Made by a program: the position numbers and the translations under genes
Assembly (NCBI GenBank): GCA_046346665.1
Contig: JAXMHQ010000022.1
Coordinates: 25,382-89,381, forward strand
DNA: 64,000 nucleotides
DNA from: JAXMHQ01 sp046346665
GTDB taxonomy: Bacteria; Verrucomicrobiota; Verrucomicrobiia; Limisphaerales; JAXMHQ01
Direction of reading: 5' to 3'
The notes under the pieces: generated by a model
What the model saw: only the letters and a program-made list of their open reading frames with translations
The model's database searches: none
Told to the model about the DNA's origin: nothing
Shown here: one piece after another, positions 23,701 through 32,159 of the stretch
How the letters are laid out: the number at the start of each line of letters is the position of its first letter
How positions within the stretch are numbered: position 1 is the stretch's first letter

Positions 23701-24464
23701 ATATGATCGTCACCGGCGTTCCGGATGGCGTTCACGATCGGCTGCATGAAATTCGTCAGCGCGGAGAAATACGCATTGCCGGAGATGGCCCAGTTGTTGG
23801 CGCCGAAGCTGGTCTCGATGTTGATGGGCTCGTTGCAAATCTCGAACATCACGTTGTCCGAGTTCTTGAAATAGCCGGCCATGTTCGTCCAGTAAGTGAT
23901 CAGGTTGATCTGGAATTGCTGCGTCATGTTCCGGGTGGTGTCGCCGCCCGGATACGTCTGGGACGGGCCGCCGCAAATGACCACGTAGAGGCCGACCGAC
24001 CGGCAATGACTGACCCAGGGCACCATGACATTGGTGATCCAGCCCTGGAACTGGGCGGGATTGGACAGAACACCATTCGTATCCCAGCCGGGCGCGAATC
24101 CGTTCGCCGTGCCGTTGCCGGCGGTGCGGACAAAACTGCAATACCAGCCGTGATTGGAACCATACAACGGGCTGGGGTTGGAGAGAATGTCGGCGATGCC
24201 ATTGTAGCCGTTGAGCATCGAGGCGCAGCTCGACGGGCTGGCGTAATTGTTCGGATTGCTGAACAGATGCCCCTCGCCGTTAAACCAACTGTCCCCGGCC
24301 ATCATGTAGCCATGGAGCAGAATGTTGGTCCCGGCGACGTTTTGCAGGAACCGGCCCGACACATGCAGCTTGCCCATCGGCATGCCCTGGTAGGCGTTGC
24401 CCGCCGCCGGCGCCAGGGCTAGTGCGGCACAAAAGAGCAACCGGCAGACACTTTGGAGATTCAT
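20772..24464 (-). CDS. Secreted GH5-like / DUF1593 / BACON / LamG multidomain protein
   Basis: 1230 residues. Signal peptide (MNLQSVCRLLFCAALALAPAAGNA). A GH5-like cellulase barrel spans about 35-395 with acid/base in FEICNEPINIE (near 209) and nucleophile in PLIITELAWSPN (near 320). An FnIII domain follows about 408-492. A DUF1593 domain about 493-811 starts RVVISTDFPPTN with DPDDVQTMVRWLL; an insertion splits its Asp cluster. A BACON domain lies about 815-925, then a LamG domain with FTLCGWVNCRSSTTGSGGNR. The C-terminal module ends QQFFRLQGN. It probably cleaves a plant beta-glycan outside the cell. It is first in a two-gene unit and has its own CCGGAA promoter motif. Confidence 0.85.
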   Translation of the reverse strand: MNLQSVCRLLFCAALALAPAAGNAYQGMPMGKLHVSGRFLQNVAGTNILLHGYMMAGDSWFNGEGHLFSNPNNYASPSSCASMLNGYNGIADILSNPSPLYGSNHGWYCSFVRTAGNGTANGFAPGWDTNGVLSNPAQFQGWITNVMVPWVSHCRSVGLYVVICGGPSQTYPGGDTTRNMTQQFQINLITYWTNMAGYFKNSDNVMFEICNEPINIETSFGANNWAISGNAYFSALTNFMQPIVNAIRNAGDDHILVIPSLGWQGQCQGFANYPIQGTNIAYAGHFYPGYNNIHDSGTAVTNFWNSNYKPCADKYPLIITELAWSPNDGSGYQDLWNGSTAGFGTATRGCFDKQGNVSYLIGMVADLLTNLTSGSLAATTLNPSMQCAPAAFEWFAQYALSAAPAGLYATVVSSNQVNLNWNLSSNAVTYNVKRATVSGGPYSLVASNLTSNYYTDTGLSPSTTYYYVVSAVNGTESGNSAEASASTGSALRFRVVISTDFPPTNVCMPNVGCPSDQTSDPDDVQTMVRWLLYVNEFDVEGMVASSGTFANVANKTNILNILDLYEQVYPNLVLHDARYPLANTLRAVTFQGRTGTWGGTVANNIGAGCDSEASEAIISIVDKPDPRPVWFCFWGDCSNLAQAIWKVQNTRSPAAFQTFLSKIRIHQIAHQDDTIDWLMSNFPNLFIIYSKTTYFGMFGGSDPISDLAWVNANIRTGHGPLGAVYPPSGIGCTGVCEGDTPSWLLLVSALRGLNNPENPTQPSWGGQFSRDGTTSHYVDCCGGSTISMWRPQYQAEFQQRANWMLPASAPQVFTPTAGYAPGYLATRCLQGANAQPLSLVVSNAGTGTLNYTIAAGDSWLSVSPASGSATNGSNGITHAVSFNSSALAPGAYTSSITISAPGATEPSVSVSVALRVLDNSAGTNAGGNLPIISLGFNEGAGTSVTNQGTAGGSLIRTTPVPALSANVPAGAGGADSVDFQTTTGSYYVESPTNYPQLIGLAEFTLCGWVNCRSSTTGSGGNRVVTWINAGGDGVDLVYKSDGSLQLGVDQWPDSSAAVSSTGRITTDAAAGAGNWRFFAVTYDSTVGSGNVRFYFGSPGVPAVLDVTKDYARGLTGTNISRLCIGQFDAASRGYGTDRMFRGLIDEVQVFGQALSIEEIQAVQAGSPPPAPEIHLDALDSQKLLLSWIGSNMTLQETIDAGGPWGSRTNQASAQYVYPTNTQQFFRLQGN

Positions 24465-24555
24465 AATTCGAGTGTGGAAACTAAAACGCCGGAACACAGC
24501 GATCAAACGGCAGGATCCTTCGTCGTGTCGGCATAGTGCTGATTCAGGGATAACC

Positions 24556-24616
24556 ATTAGCACGCAACACTTGCCGGTTCCTCCGTTTAAACCTCCAAAT
24601 TCCTCCGGTTTCCTAA
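24556..24616 (-). promoter_or_regulatory. Bipartite CCGGAA promoter motif, copy 5
   Basis: TTAGGAAACCGGAGGAAT from 24616, second box AACGGAGGAA with 22-bp GG spacing (24606 to 24584), then TGCTAAT at 24562-24556. It lies in the 163-base gap upstream of the GH5/DUF1593 gene. Confidence 0.72.
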
Positions 24617-24627
24617 GCAATCCCCGT

Positions 24628-27060
24628 TCAGGGGGTTTTCAGACGGGAGTTGATTTCATCGGCGGTCAGAGCGCCCCGGCCGCTGGCCCGGCTGCCAAAG
24701 ATCTGCACACCCGCGATCTCCCCGCGGAACTGCCGGTCCAGGCCGTAGCCGCTCATGGTCTGATTGAAATTGCCGATGGCCAGAGGACCCACCGCGCTGT
24801 CGATCGGCCCGGCGTGATAGGCCGTTCGGCGATCCAGTTTGACCTGGGCGCCGCCCGGCGCATCGGCGGGCGGACTGAAATACCAGCTCACATTGTCGCC
24901 TTGCTTCGTGGAATCATAGCTCACAGCGAAGAAGATCCATTTGCCGACCTGCAGCTTCCCGCGCGAACTGTCATTGCTGATGGAATCCGGCCATTCGTTG
25001 ACGGCAAGCCGCATCCGGCCGTCGGCCTGGCAGACGAGATCAATGCCCGAATGGCTTTCCTCAAGGCAAAAGAGAATCCGGTTTCCGCCGGCGCCTTCCT
25101 GGAGGCTTTCGGGCTTCAACCAGCCCATGATTGTAAACGACCGCAACCCGCGCAGGCCGTCGATCGGCCCGTCCCCCGCCTGCACCCAGCCCCACGGCGC
25201 CCCGTCGGGAAGCTCCACGGAACCGCCATTTTTCCGAACCGCCGTTCCGTGCACTTTGAGCTCCGGCACATCTTTCCCGCCCGGCATCGCGACGCTCAGG
25301 ATCGGATCCGTCACGTCCCGGTCCACGGCAATGGACTGATACGCCTGGGCGCTCCCGCCCGCCGGATCGGTTACCGTCAGTTTCACCAGGTAAAGTCCGA
25401 CCTTGTCATAGACATGTGTGGGCCTGGCATCGCGGCTCGTGGTTCCGTCGCCAAAATCCCACTGGCAATCACCCCCGGCCGCGGCTGTGAACGCCACTTT
25501 CAACGGGGGCAACCCGTCGGTGATCGACGCCGTGATCTTCGCCTCGGGCCTCAACTTCTCGCCCGGCGCATAAGGTGTGAACCGGTAAACCATGTCCGGT
25601 TTCGGCGCAGCGCCGGTGTAGTCGCCGGGGGAAGCCGTGCCGGCCGGCGTGATGGTCATTTCCCAGGGATCGATGAGATCCATTTTGTAAGGACGAGTGC
25701 CGGCGAGCCGGACGTGCTGCGGCCGCTGGTCGACGCAATAAACCAGGTAATAATCCCCTTCCCTCGCAAGCACGAAGCTTCCCTTGCCGTCGCCCAGCGG
25801 CTTCATTTCGTGAAACGCAGGCGCCTGCGCCATAAAATCCTTCAGCCACTGGATGCGCTGCGGGCTTTGTCCGTGCAGCACGCCGCCTTTCGACCACCAA
25901 AGGACGTCGTCCGGTTGCTTGTAGGTTTCGCCGTGGCCCACATAACAGCCGTTCATCGTGCCCAGCCAGAAGCGCTGGGTCATTTCCCGCGCGGTCAGCC
26001 GGCCCCAGCCCTGCGGGATATCCCCTTCGTACTTGCACTCATCGTAAACAACGGGCTTCCGGTATTGCTCGCGAAACCGCACGCCGGCTTCCATCTCGGA
26101 GGTCTGAAGGCTGGCGTGCGTGACCCAGGATTTGGTGTGATCGTACCAGCGCCGGCCATTGTGAATTCCGCGCAGCCGCTGATACGGATCTTCCTTCTGC
26201 AGGATCGAGAAGAACCGGTCCCAGTCCTCGAAATGTTTGTTGCCGCGGTGGCCGGCCGGCACCTCCGTCATGAAATCGTATTCGTTCGCCAGCGACCACC
26301 AGACGTTCCGATAGGCGGCAAGCCGCGCGATGCAATAGCGCAAATACCGGTCGTCCTGCTCCGGGCTCATGTCGGCGAAACCCCAGCGGTCATAAGGATG
26401 CCACAGGATGAGGTCGGCCTGGATTCCCAGCCGCTGCAGGTCCAGGATGCGCTGTTCGAAATGCCGCCAGAACACCGGGTCGGGCCGGTTGAAATCGAAC
26501 GCGCCACCCGCGCCCTTCTCAAACGCGAACCGCTCCGGTTCATTCGTGTTGTAGACGTAGCTCTTCGGAAACACGCAGAACCGGATCTTGTTGAACGGCG
26601 AGGCGGCAAGGGTTTTGAGCGTCTGCTCCTGCAGCGCAGCCGGTTGGTGAACCCACGCATAACATGTCGTTCCAAACTCATGATAAGGCGTCCCGTCTGC
26701 ATACCGGAAATAAAACGTGTCGAATACAACGACCGGACCGTGATTGTTTCCGGCGGGCGCCACGACCTTTACCGTCCCGCTTTTGCCGTTGAGCTCCGGG
26801 CGGGCACTGCGCGTCTCGTAATGCCAGTCGCCCGCGGCCGGCGGACTGAATCGAACCCGGTAAATGTCGCCCCCGTCCCAGAACCCGGGCACGGTGATGC
26901 GCTTGTCGCCCTGCGTAAACGTGGCCGACCAGGCCGCATCGAGGTAGGGATTTCCCCCGGCGGGACCGTGCAGCACGATTTCCTGGACGCCCCATTGTTC
27001 GGCGGCGTGGAGGGAACATAAGGCAAAGGCGGACACAAGGAGTGCGATGGCTCGTCTCAT
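24628..27060 (-). CDS. Secreted DUF5060/DUF4038-type glycosidase with PKD and LamG domains
   Basis: 810 residues. Signal peptide MRRAIALLVSAFALCSLHA. A DUF5060 immunoglobulin-like domain (EIVLHGPAGGNPYLDAAWSATF) precedes a TIM-barrel region about 100-430 of DUF4038/collagenase-like type (SLANEYDFM and KPVVYDECKYEG supply candidate catalytic Glu). A PKD domain (CQWDFGDGTTSRDARPTHVYDKVGLYLVKLTV) and a C-terminal LamG domain follow. It likely cleaves a glycan outside the cell to feed the importer encoded upstream. It is the last gene of the eleven-gene operon, 25 bases after the AraC gene. Confidence 0.8.
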   Translation of the reverse strand: MRRAIALLVSAFALCSLHAAEQWGVQEIVLHGPAGGNPYLDAAWSATFTQGDKRITVPGFWDGGDIYRVRFSPPAAGDWHYETRSARPELNGKSGTVKVVAPAGNNHGPVVVFDTFYFRYADGTPYHEFGTTCYAWVHQPAALQEQTLKTLAASPFNKIRFCVFPKSYVYNTNEPERFAFEKGAGGAFDFNRPDPVFWRHFEQRILDLQRLGIQADLILWHPYDRWGFADMSPEQDDRYLRYCIARLAAYRNVWWSLANEYDFMTEVPAGHRGNKHFEDWDRFFSILQKEDPYQRLRGIHNGRRWYDHTKSWVTHASLQTSEMEAGVRFREQYRKPVVYDECKYEGDIPQGWGRLTAREMTQRFWLGTMNGCYVGHGETYKQPDDVLWWSKGGVLHGQSPQRIQWLKDFMAQAPAFHEMKPLGDGKGSFVLAREGDYYLVYCVDQRPQHVRLAGTRPYKMDLIDPWEMTITPAGTASPGDYTGAAPKPDMVYRFTPYAPGEKLRPEAKITASITDGLPPLKVAFTAAAGGDCQWDFGDGTTSRDARPTHVYDKVGLYLVKLTVTDPAGGSAQAYQSIAVDRDVTDPILSVAMPGGKDVPELKVHGTAVRKNGGSVELPDGAPWGWVQAGDGPIDGLRGLRSFTIMGWLKPESLQEGAGGNRILFCLEESHSGIDLVCQADGRMRLAVNEWPDSISNDSSRGKLQVGKWIFFAVSYDSTKQGDNVSWYFSPPADAPGGAQVKLDRRTAYHAGPIDSAVGPLAIGNFNQTMSGYGLDRQFRGEIAGVQIFGSRASGRGALTADEINSRLKTP

Positions 27061-27085
27061 GGTGGGATGTCGTGGAATGGCGGCG

Positions 27086-27991
27086 TCAGGAACGGCGCCG
27101 GCTTGCGGATGCGGTTCGTGAATGGGAGGAACGTGGCGGGATGGCGGGGATTTCGTGGTTCCGCCGGTAATCCGCAGGCGAACACCCGCACCATTTGTGA
27201 AAGGCCTCGTAAAATCGGCTGAGCGAAAAAAAGCCGGAGCTCAATCCGACATCGATGATCTTCATATTGGTCGTCGCCAGCAGCCGTTGCGCGTGGGAAA
27301 CGCGGTGTTGCGTGACGCAGTCGATCAGGGTCATCCCGATGGCTTTTTTGAAGACGGACATCGCGTAGTTCGGGTGCAGGCCCACGGCGGCGCTAATTTG
27401 TTCGGCGGTCAGGCGTTCGGTGTAATGCCGGGCGATGAAGCACGCCATCTGTTCCACCCGGGACAATCCGCCGGCTTCAATCGCGGCCTGCGGCGGCGGC
27501 GGCGCCTGCGTGCTGGACAAGGCGAGGGCAAAACGCAACAGGCGCGCTTCGATTTCCAGGAACACCACGCGCTGGCGGTCCGTGTCCGGCTTCTTCAGGT
27601 CATGCACCCATTGCTCGAACATCTCCCCGTCGCCGTCCCGCTTTTTCGGATTCGGATCGAGCACCACCCGCGCATGCATGACCGTATCCACGAACGTGGC
27701 GGGGAATTTGCATTGCAGGAACCAGACGAGGGGGATTGTGGCGACGAAATACTCGGTGTTGTCCTTCGAGGAAATGATCTGGTGCGGAATCGCCGCCCAG
27801 AAGATGGCGAGCCGGCCCGCGGGGATGGTGACGTTGTTTCCGCCGAGCAGGTAGGTCAGCGACCCCTGCTTCAGGAGGTTCAGTTCAATTTCATTGTGCC
27901 GGTCCGGCCGCTTCATCGGCGTCGGCGTCCACAATTCGCATGTGAAACCGTAAGGCGCAAACTCGGGTCGTGACGGATCAAAGCTGACCAT
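27086..27991 (-). CDS. AraC-family transcriptional regulator
   Basis: 301 residues. An N-terminal cupin-like sugar-sensing domain (IELNLLKQGSLTYLLGGNNVTIPAGRLAIFWAAIPHQI) is followed by two helix-turn-helix motifs (LTAEQISAAVGLHPNYAMSVFKKAIGM and MKIIDVGLSSGFFSLSRFYEAFHKWCG). It probably responds to the imported sugar or a derivative and activates this operon. AraC proteins bind direct repeats about two helical turns apart, which matches the 22-bp spacing of the CCGGAA boxes upstream of the operon. This link is inference. Clear AGGAG precedes the ATG; the permease gene ends five bases upstream. Confidence 0.92.
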   Translation of the reverse strand: MVSFDPSRPEFAPYGFTCELWTPTPMKRPDRHNEIELNLLKQGSLTYLLGGNNVTIPAGRLAIFWAAIPHQIISSKDNTEYFVATIPLVWFLQCKFPATFVDTVMHARVVLDPNPKKRDGDGEMFEQWVHDLKKPDTDRQRVVFLEIEARLLRFALALSSTQAPPPPQAAIEAGGLSRVEQMACFIARHYTERLTAEQISAAVGLHPNYAMSVFKKAIGMTLIDCVTQHRVSHAQRLLATTNMKIIDVGLSSGFFSLSRFYEAFHKWCGCSPADYRRNHEIPAIPPRSSHSRTASASRRRS

Positions 27992-27996
27992 AATTG

Positions 27997-28974
27997 TTAG
28001 CTCCTTTTAACTCCCATTTTGTCCACGGCGACCGCCACCAGGATGACGACGCCCTTGATGACCTGCTGCCAGAACGGCGACACTTCCAGCAAAACGAGCC
28101 CGTTGTTCAGCACCCCGATGATCAGGCAGCCGAGCACCGTGCCCGTAATCGTGCCGCGCCCGCCGTTCAGGGAAGTTCCCCCGATGACCACCGCGGCAAT
28201 GGAATCGAGCTCGTAGCTCAGGCCCGCGTTCGGCGTCGCGGAATCCAGCCGCGCGGTCACCAGCAGACCCGCCACGCCCGACAGCAGGCCGCCGAGGGTG
28301 TACACCAGCAGTTTGATGCGGTTCACATTCAACCCGCTCAGCCGCGCCGCTTTTTCGTTGCCCCCGACCGCATAAACATTTCGACCGAACCGCGTTCTCT
28401 TCATGAGGAATACGAACAGTGCGACCAGCGCCGCCGAGATCCACACGGGCATCGGAATGCCCAGCCAGACACCCGATCCCATGAATCCAAAACTGTCCCC
28501 AAGACGCGTGATGGGAAATCCGCCGGTCCAGAGCATGGTCAAGCCGCGCGCGATGCTCAGCATGCCGAGAGTTGCCACGAACGGGGGCAGGTCGAAGCGG
28601 GTGATGACCAGCCCGTTGAACAGGCCCAGGACGGTCCCCACCAGCAGTCCCGCCAGGATCGCGCCGGGGACGGTGACTTCGATGAATACGTCCGCTCTCT
28701 GAATCACCACGCCGTTCTTCAACAGGCCCGCCGCGACCGCGCCGGACAGCGCCAGGATCGATCCGACCGACAGATCGATGCCGCCGGAGAGAATGACGAG
28801 GGTCATGCCGACGGACAGGCACAGGTTCGCGCAGATCTGGCGCAGGACGTTGAAGCCGTTCTCCACAGTGAAAAACTTGTCGCTCATCAAGGCCAGCGCC
28901 AGGACCATCAGTCCCAACGCCAGGACGGATTGAAAACGTTTCAACTGTTCGAGGTATGTTCTGCCCATCGTCAT
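27997..28974 (-). CDS. rbsC: Ribose-type ABC transporter permease
   Basis: 325 residues, normal RbsC length, with about ten hydrophobic segments and conserved GMTLVILSGGIDLSVGSILALSG, LPPFVATLGMLSIARGL and GRGTITGTVLGCLIIGVLNNGL. It forms the inner-membrane channel with the ATPase encoded three bases upstream. The sugar is probably a pentose or similar, by context. The gene symbol names the family, not the substrate. Confidence 0.92.
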   Translation of the reverse strand: MTMGRTYLEQLKRFQSVLALGLMVLALALMSDKFFTVENGFNVLRQICANLCLSVGMTLVILSGGIDLSVGSILALSGAVAAGLLKNGVVIQRADVFIEVTVPGAILAGLLVGTVLGLFNGLVITRFDLPPFVATLGMLSIARGLTMLWTGGFPITRLGDSFGFMGSGVWLGIPMPVWISAALVALFVFLMKRTRFGRNVYAVGGNEKAARLSGLNVNRIKLLVYTLGGLLSGVAGLLVTARLDSATPNAGLSYELDSIAAVVIGGTSLNGGRGTITGTVLGCLIIGVLNNGLVLLEVSPFWQQVIKGVVILVAVAVDKMGVKRS

Positions 28975-28977
28975 GGA

Positions 28978-30522
28978 TCAATTGCTCATTCCGCCGGGCA
29001 GCGCGGCCCGGACCACGGATTCCTCGGTCGCCTCCGCGCGGCTGAATTCCGCCGACGGACGGCCTTCGCAAAGCACCAGGATCCGGTCGGCAATGCGAAG
29101 GATTTCCGGCAGCTCCGACGAAACCATCACCACGCCCAGGCCGCTCTGCGCCAGCTCGTCGATGAGCGTGTAAATCTCCTTCTTCGCGTTGATGTCGATG
29201 CCGCGCGTCGGTTCGTCGAGCAGCAAAACCTTCGGCCCGGTCGCGAGCCACTTGGCGAGAACCACCTTCTGCTGGTTGCCCCCGCTCAGGTTGACAACCG
29301 CCTGGTGGATGGACGGCGTCTTGACCCGCAGCCGCGACACGTAGCCGCCCACCAGGTCGCCCTCGATCCGCGATTGGAGGATGCCCAGGCGCTCGATCTT
29401 CGACAGGCAGGCCAGCGTGGTGTTGTGGGCGACGCTCAGGCCCAGGACCACTCCCTCTCCCTTGCGATCCTCCGGCGCAAGCGCCAGGCCCGCCGCGATC
29501 GCATCGCTCGGCGACCGCAGCCTCACCCCCCGCCCATCCACTTCCACCTCGCCGCTGGAGGCCGACGGGTGCAGCCCGAACAGGCATTGCAACAATTCCG
29601 TCCGGCCAGCCCCCATCAATCCGAATATCCCCAGCACCTCGCCGCGCCGCACTTCAAACGAGACGTCGCGCACGGCGAAATCGTTCTCGCGCGACGGGTG
29701 CCGCAGGCAAATGTTCCGCGCCCGCAAAACCACCCCGCCCGGGTTCGCCGCCGATCGGGGAAACAAATCCGCCAGGTCGCGCCCCACCATCATGCGGATC
29801 ATTCCGTCCCTCGTGATTTCCTTGAACGGACAGGCGCCGATCACTTTGCCGTCCCGGAAAACGGTGATGTCATCCGCAATCGCCGGCAATTCGTCGAGCT
29901 TGTGTGTGATGTACACCAGGCCCACGCCGGAATGTTTGAGCCGCTGGATTTGACGGAACAGCACCCCGATTTCGTGTTCCGTGATGGCCGAGGTCGGCTC
30001 GTCCATGATGATGATGCGCGCCCGGAACGAGATGGCTTTTGCGATCTCCACCACCTGCTGCGCTCCCACCCGGAGATGCGACACGGGGGTGCGCGGGTCC
30101 GCGTCCAGTTCCAGTTCCTTCAGCAACGCGGCCGCATCCGAATTCATCCGCGCCACATCCACCAGCCCGAAACGGGTCAGGGGTTCGCGCCCGATGAAAA
30201 TGTTCTCCGCGATGCTGAGTTCCGGGACCAGGTTCAGCTCCTGGAATATCATTGCGATGCCCGCCTCCTGTGCTTCGCGCGTGTTCCGGAAGCTGACCGG
30301 CCGGCCTTCCAGGGTCAGCGCGCCCGAGTCGGGCGGAAACACCCCGGCCAGGATGTTCATCAGGGTCGATTTGCCCGCACCGTTTTCGCCCAGCAACGCG
30401 TTGAGCCGGCCACGCCGCACCGTGAGGTTCACCCCGTCCAGCGCCCGCACGCCGGGAAAGGATTTCGTGATGCCCGTCGCTTCGAGCAGCACGTCGCCGG
30501 ATTGAGGTGTCGGGGTCGGCAT
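28978..30522 (-). CDS. rbsA: Ribose-type ABC transporter ATPase, two ATP-binding domains
   Basis: 514 residues, a full-length RbsA-like protein with two nucleotide-binding domains. The first has Walker A GENGAGKSTLMN and Walker B IIIMDEPTSAI. The second has a degenerate first motif GLMGAGRTELLQ, the signature LSGGNQQKVVLAKWL and LLLDEPTRGIDINAK, as usual in this family. The ATG at 30522 is chosen over a TTG at 30543 because it does not overlap the DUF2291 gene. Confidence 0.93.
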   Translation of the reverse strand: MPTPTPQSGDVLLEATGITKSFPGVRALDGVNLTVRRGRLNALLGENGAGKSTLMNILAGVFPPDSGALTLEGRPVSFRNTREAQEAGIAMIFQELNLVPELSIAENIFIGREPLTRFGLVDVARMNSDAAALLKELELDADPRTPVSHLRVGAQQVVEIAKAISFRARIIIMDEPTSAITEHEIGVLFRQIQRLKHSGVGLVYITHKLDELPAIADDITVFRDGKVIGACPFKEITRDGMIRMMVGRDLADLFPRSAANPGGVVLRARNICLRHPSRENDFAVRDVSFEVRRGEVLGIFGLMGAGRTELLQCLFGLHPSASSGEVEVDGRGVRLRSPSDAIAAGLALAPEDRKGEGVVLGLSVAHNTTLACLSKIERLGILQSRIEGDLVGGYVSRLRVKTPSIHQAVVNLSGGNQQKVVLAKWLATGPKVLLLDEPTRGIDINAKKEIYTLIDELAQSGLGVVMVSSELPEILRIADRILVLCEGRPSAEFSRAEATEESVVRAALPGGMSN

Positions 30523-30529
30523 GACCGGG

Positions 30530-31165
30530 TCACTCGGGTTCAATTTTGATCGGAACCAGCTTCAGAGGTTTCAGGTCCGATTCCTCGTCGGCCACCTCGG
30601 CGCAGCCGGCGAACTGCAGCCGGCGGCCGATGCGGGCGGCCTGTTGCAGGCGCGGCAGCACGTTGGTTTCGACGATGCTGTTGAGCGCGGCGGAAATGTC
30701 GTTGAACTCCTGCGCATTCGGATACGAACTGGAGTCCAGCAGCCCGGTCCCGTCGCGGACGGCGTTGCCGAAAACGAGGCCGAGCGGCACCACGATGTCC
30801 GCCGTGTCGCCGCCGGGTTTGACCGACAGGCCGATGGCATCGTCGTTGGTGCTGACGACGCGGGCCGAACCGCGGAGGAAGAGGAAATAGGAACCGCTGA
30901 CGCCAACCGTGCGCCCGAATTGTTCGCGCACTTTTGCAGGGCCGCCGGAAATCGCGGCCAGCACGAGAGCGGCGTCCGCGGCCCGATCCGTTGCGGGCAG
31001 CATCCGGCCGGACCAGAATTCGTGCGCGAACGCGACGGGATCGAATCGCCCCGCCGCCTGCGCCTCGCGCACCGCCTTGAGCGAGTGCACCCGGAACGGC
31101 GGGAACAGCCGGCACAAGCCGGCCCCGAGCGCCAGCACGACCAGCCAGGGCAACATTCGTTTCAT
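30530..31165 (-). CDS. DUF2291 protein of ribose-type ABC operons
   Basis: 211 residues. One N-terminal hydrophobic segment (MLPWLVVLALGAGLC) with a Cys but a poor lipobox, then a periplasmic DUF2291 domain (NAQEFNDISAALNSIVETNVLP). Such genes sit beside RbsABC transporters in other bacteria; the role is unknown, perhaps assembly or sugar handling at the membrane. It lies between the binding-protein and ATPase genes. Confidence 0.8.
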   Translation of the reverse strand: MKRMLPWLVVLALGAGLCRLFPPFRVHSLKAVREAQAAGRFDPVAFAHEFWSGRMLPATDRAADAALVLAAISGGPAKVREQFGRTVGVSGSYFLFLRGSARVVSTNDDAIGLSVKPGGDTADIVVPLGLVFGNAVRDGTGLLDSSSYPNAQEFNDISAALNSIVETNVLPRLQQAARIGRRLQFAGCAEVADEESDLKPLKLVPIKIEPE

Positions 31166-31186
31166 GCGATCAGGAAGCGCACGCGC

Positions 31187-32146
31187 TTACTGCACTTTGC
31201 CGTAATCCCCGTACTTGCCCACGTTTTCCGGCGTCACCAGGTCCACTTTCACCGGCACTTTTTGCGGAAAATCCCGCCGGCCCCGAAGGTATTGATCCGC
31301 GCCTTCCGCCGCCTTCTGCGCCATCAATTTGGGAAACTGCATCCCCGTGGCCGCAATCTTCCGTTCCGCAATCAGCTTAACCACGTCGTCCGCACCGTCA
31401 AAACCGAACACCTTGATCCGATCCGCCTTCCCCGACGCGACCAGCGCCTGGTAGGCGCCCATCGCCATGGCGTCGTTGCCGCAAAACACCGCCTGGATGT
31501 CGGGGTTTTTTTGCAGGATCGATTCCATCACCTCCAGGGCCTTGGCTCGGTCAAAGTCCGCCGTCTGCTGCGCCACCATTTTCAACCCGGGATAACGGTC
31601 CACAACGCTGTGAAATCCCTTGGATCGATTCCAAGTGTTGTTGTCGCCGACAAGGCCGAGCAACTCGGCGTACTTGCCTTCCTTGCCGACGGTTTTCACG
31701 AAATACTGCCCGAGCGCGACGCAGCCGGAATAATTGTCGGACAACATTTGCGATGTCGCGGCGTTGGTGGAGTTGATTTCGCGATCGATGCAAAACACGG
31801 GGACCCCGGCCTGTTTCGCCTTCAGCACGCTCGCCACCGACGCGTCGGCATCGGTGGGATTGAACAGCACCGCCTTGTAACCGCCGGCGATCGCATTCTC
31901 GAAGTGCGCGGCTTCCTTGGCCGTGTCGTTCTGCGAATCGAAGATGGTCGCCTCGTAGCCGAGTTCCGTCGCGCGTGTCTTGGCAGACTCCGCAAGCACC
32001 ACGAACCAGGGGTTGTTCAGCGTGGAAACAATCACGGCAACCTTGGTTCGGTTCGCCGGCGCCGCCGGTTCGCCGGCGCACACCCCGGCCACACACGCCA
32101 TCAGCAGCATCGCCCCCAGGCGAAGGTAATTCAGTGGGTTTTTCAT
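31187..32146 (-). CDS. rbsB: Periplasmic sugar-binding protein, RbsB type
   Basis: 319 residues. Signal peptide (MKNPLNYLRLGAMLLMACVAGVCAG), then the periplasmic-binding-protein fold: VAVIVSTLNNPWFVVLAESAK, ILFNPTDAD-like AVLFNPTDADASV, CIDREINS and VFCGNDAMAMGAYQAL. It captures the sugar for the permease and ATPase. The start at 32146 is preferred to an upstream in-frame ATG because it gives a signal peptide. It lies 13 bases after the kinase gene. Confidence 0.92.
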   Translation of the reverse strand: MKNPLNYLRLGAMLLMACVAGVCAGEPAAPANRTKVAVIVSTLNNPWFVVLAESAKTRATELGYEATIFDSQNDTAKEAAHFENAIAGGYKAVLFNPTDADASVASVLKAKQAGVPVFCIDREINSTNAATSQMLSDNYSGCVALGQYFVKTVGKEGKYAELLGLVGDNNTWNRSKGFHSVVDRYPGLKMVAQQTADFDRAKALEVMESILQKNPDIQAVFCGNDAMAMGAYQALVASGKADRIKVFGFDGADDVVKLIAERKIAATGMQFPKLMAQKAAEGADQYLRGRRDFPQKVPVKVDLVTPENVGKYGDYGKVQ

Positions 32147-32159
32147 CGTTTGATGTGGT

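Noticed and set aside
30523..30543. TTG at 30543 as the start of the ABC ATPase
   Set aside because: It would overlap the DUF2291 gene by 14 bases, and an ATG at 30522 gives the usual length.
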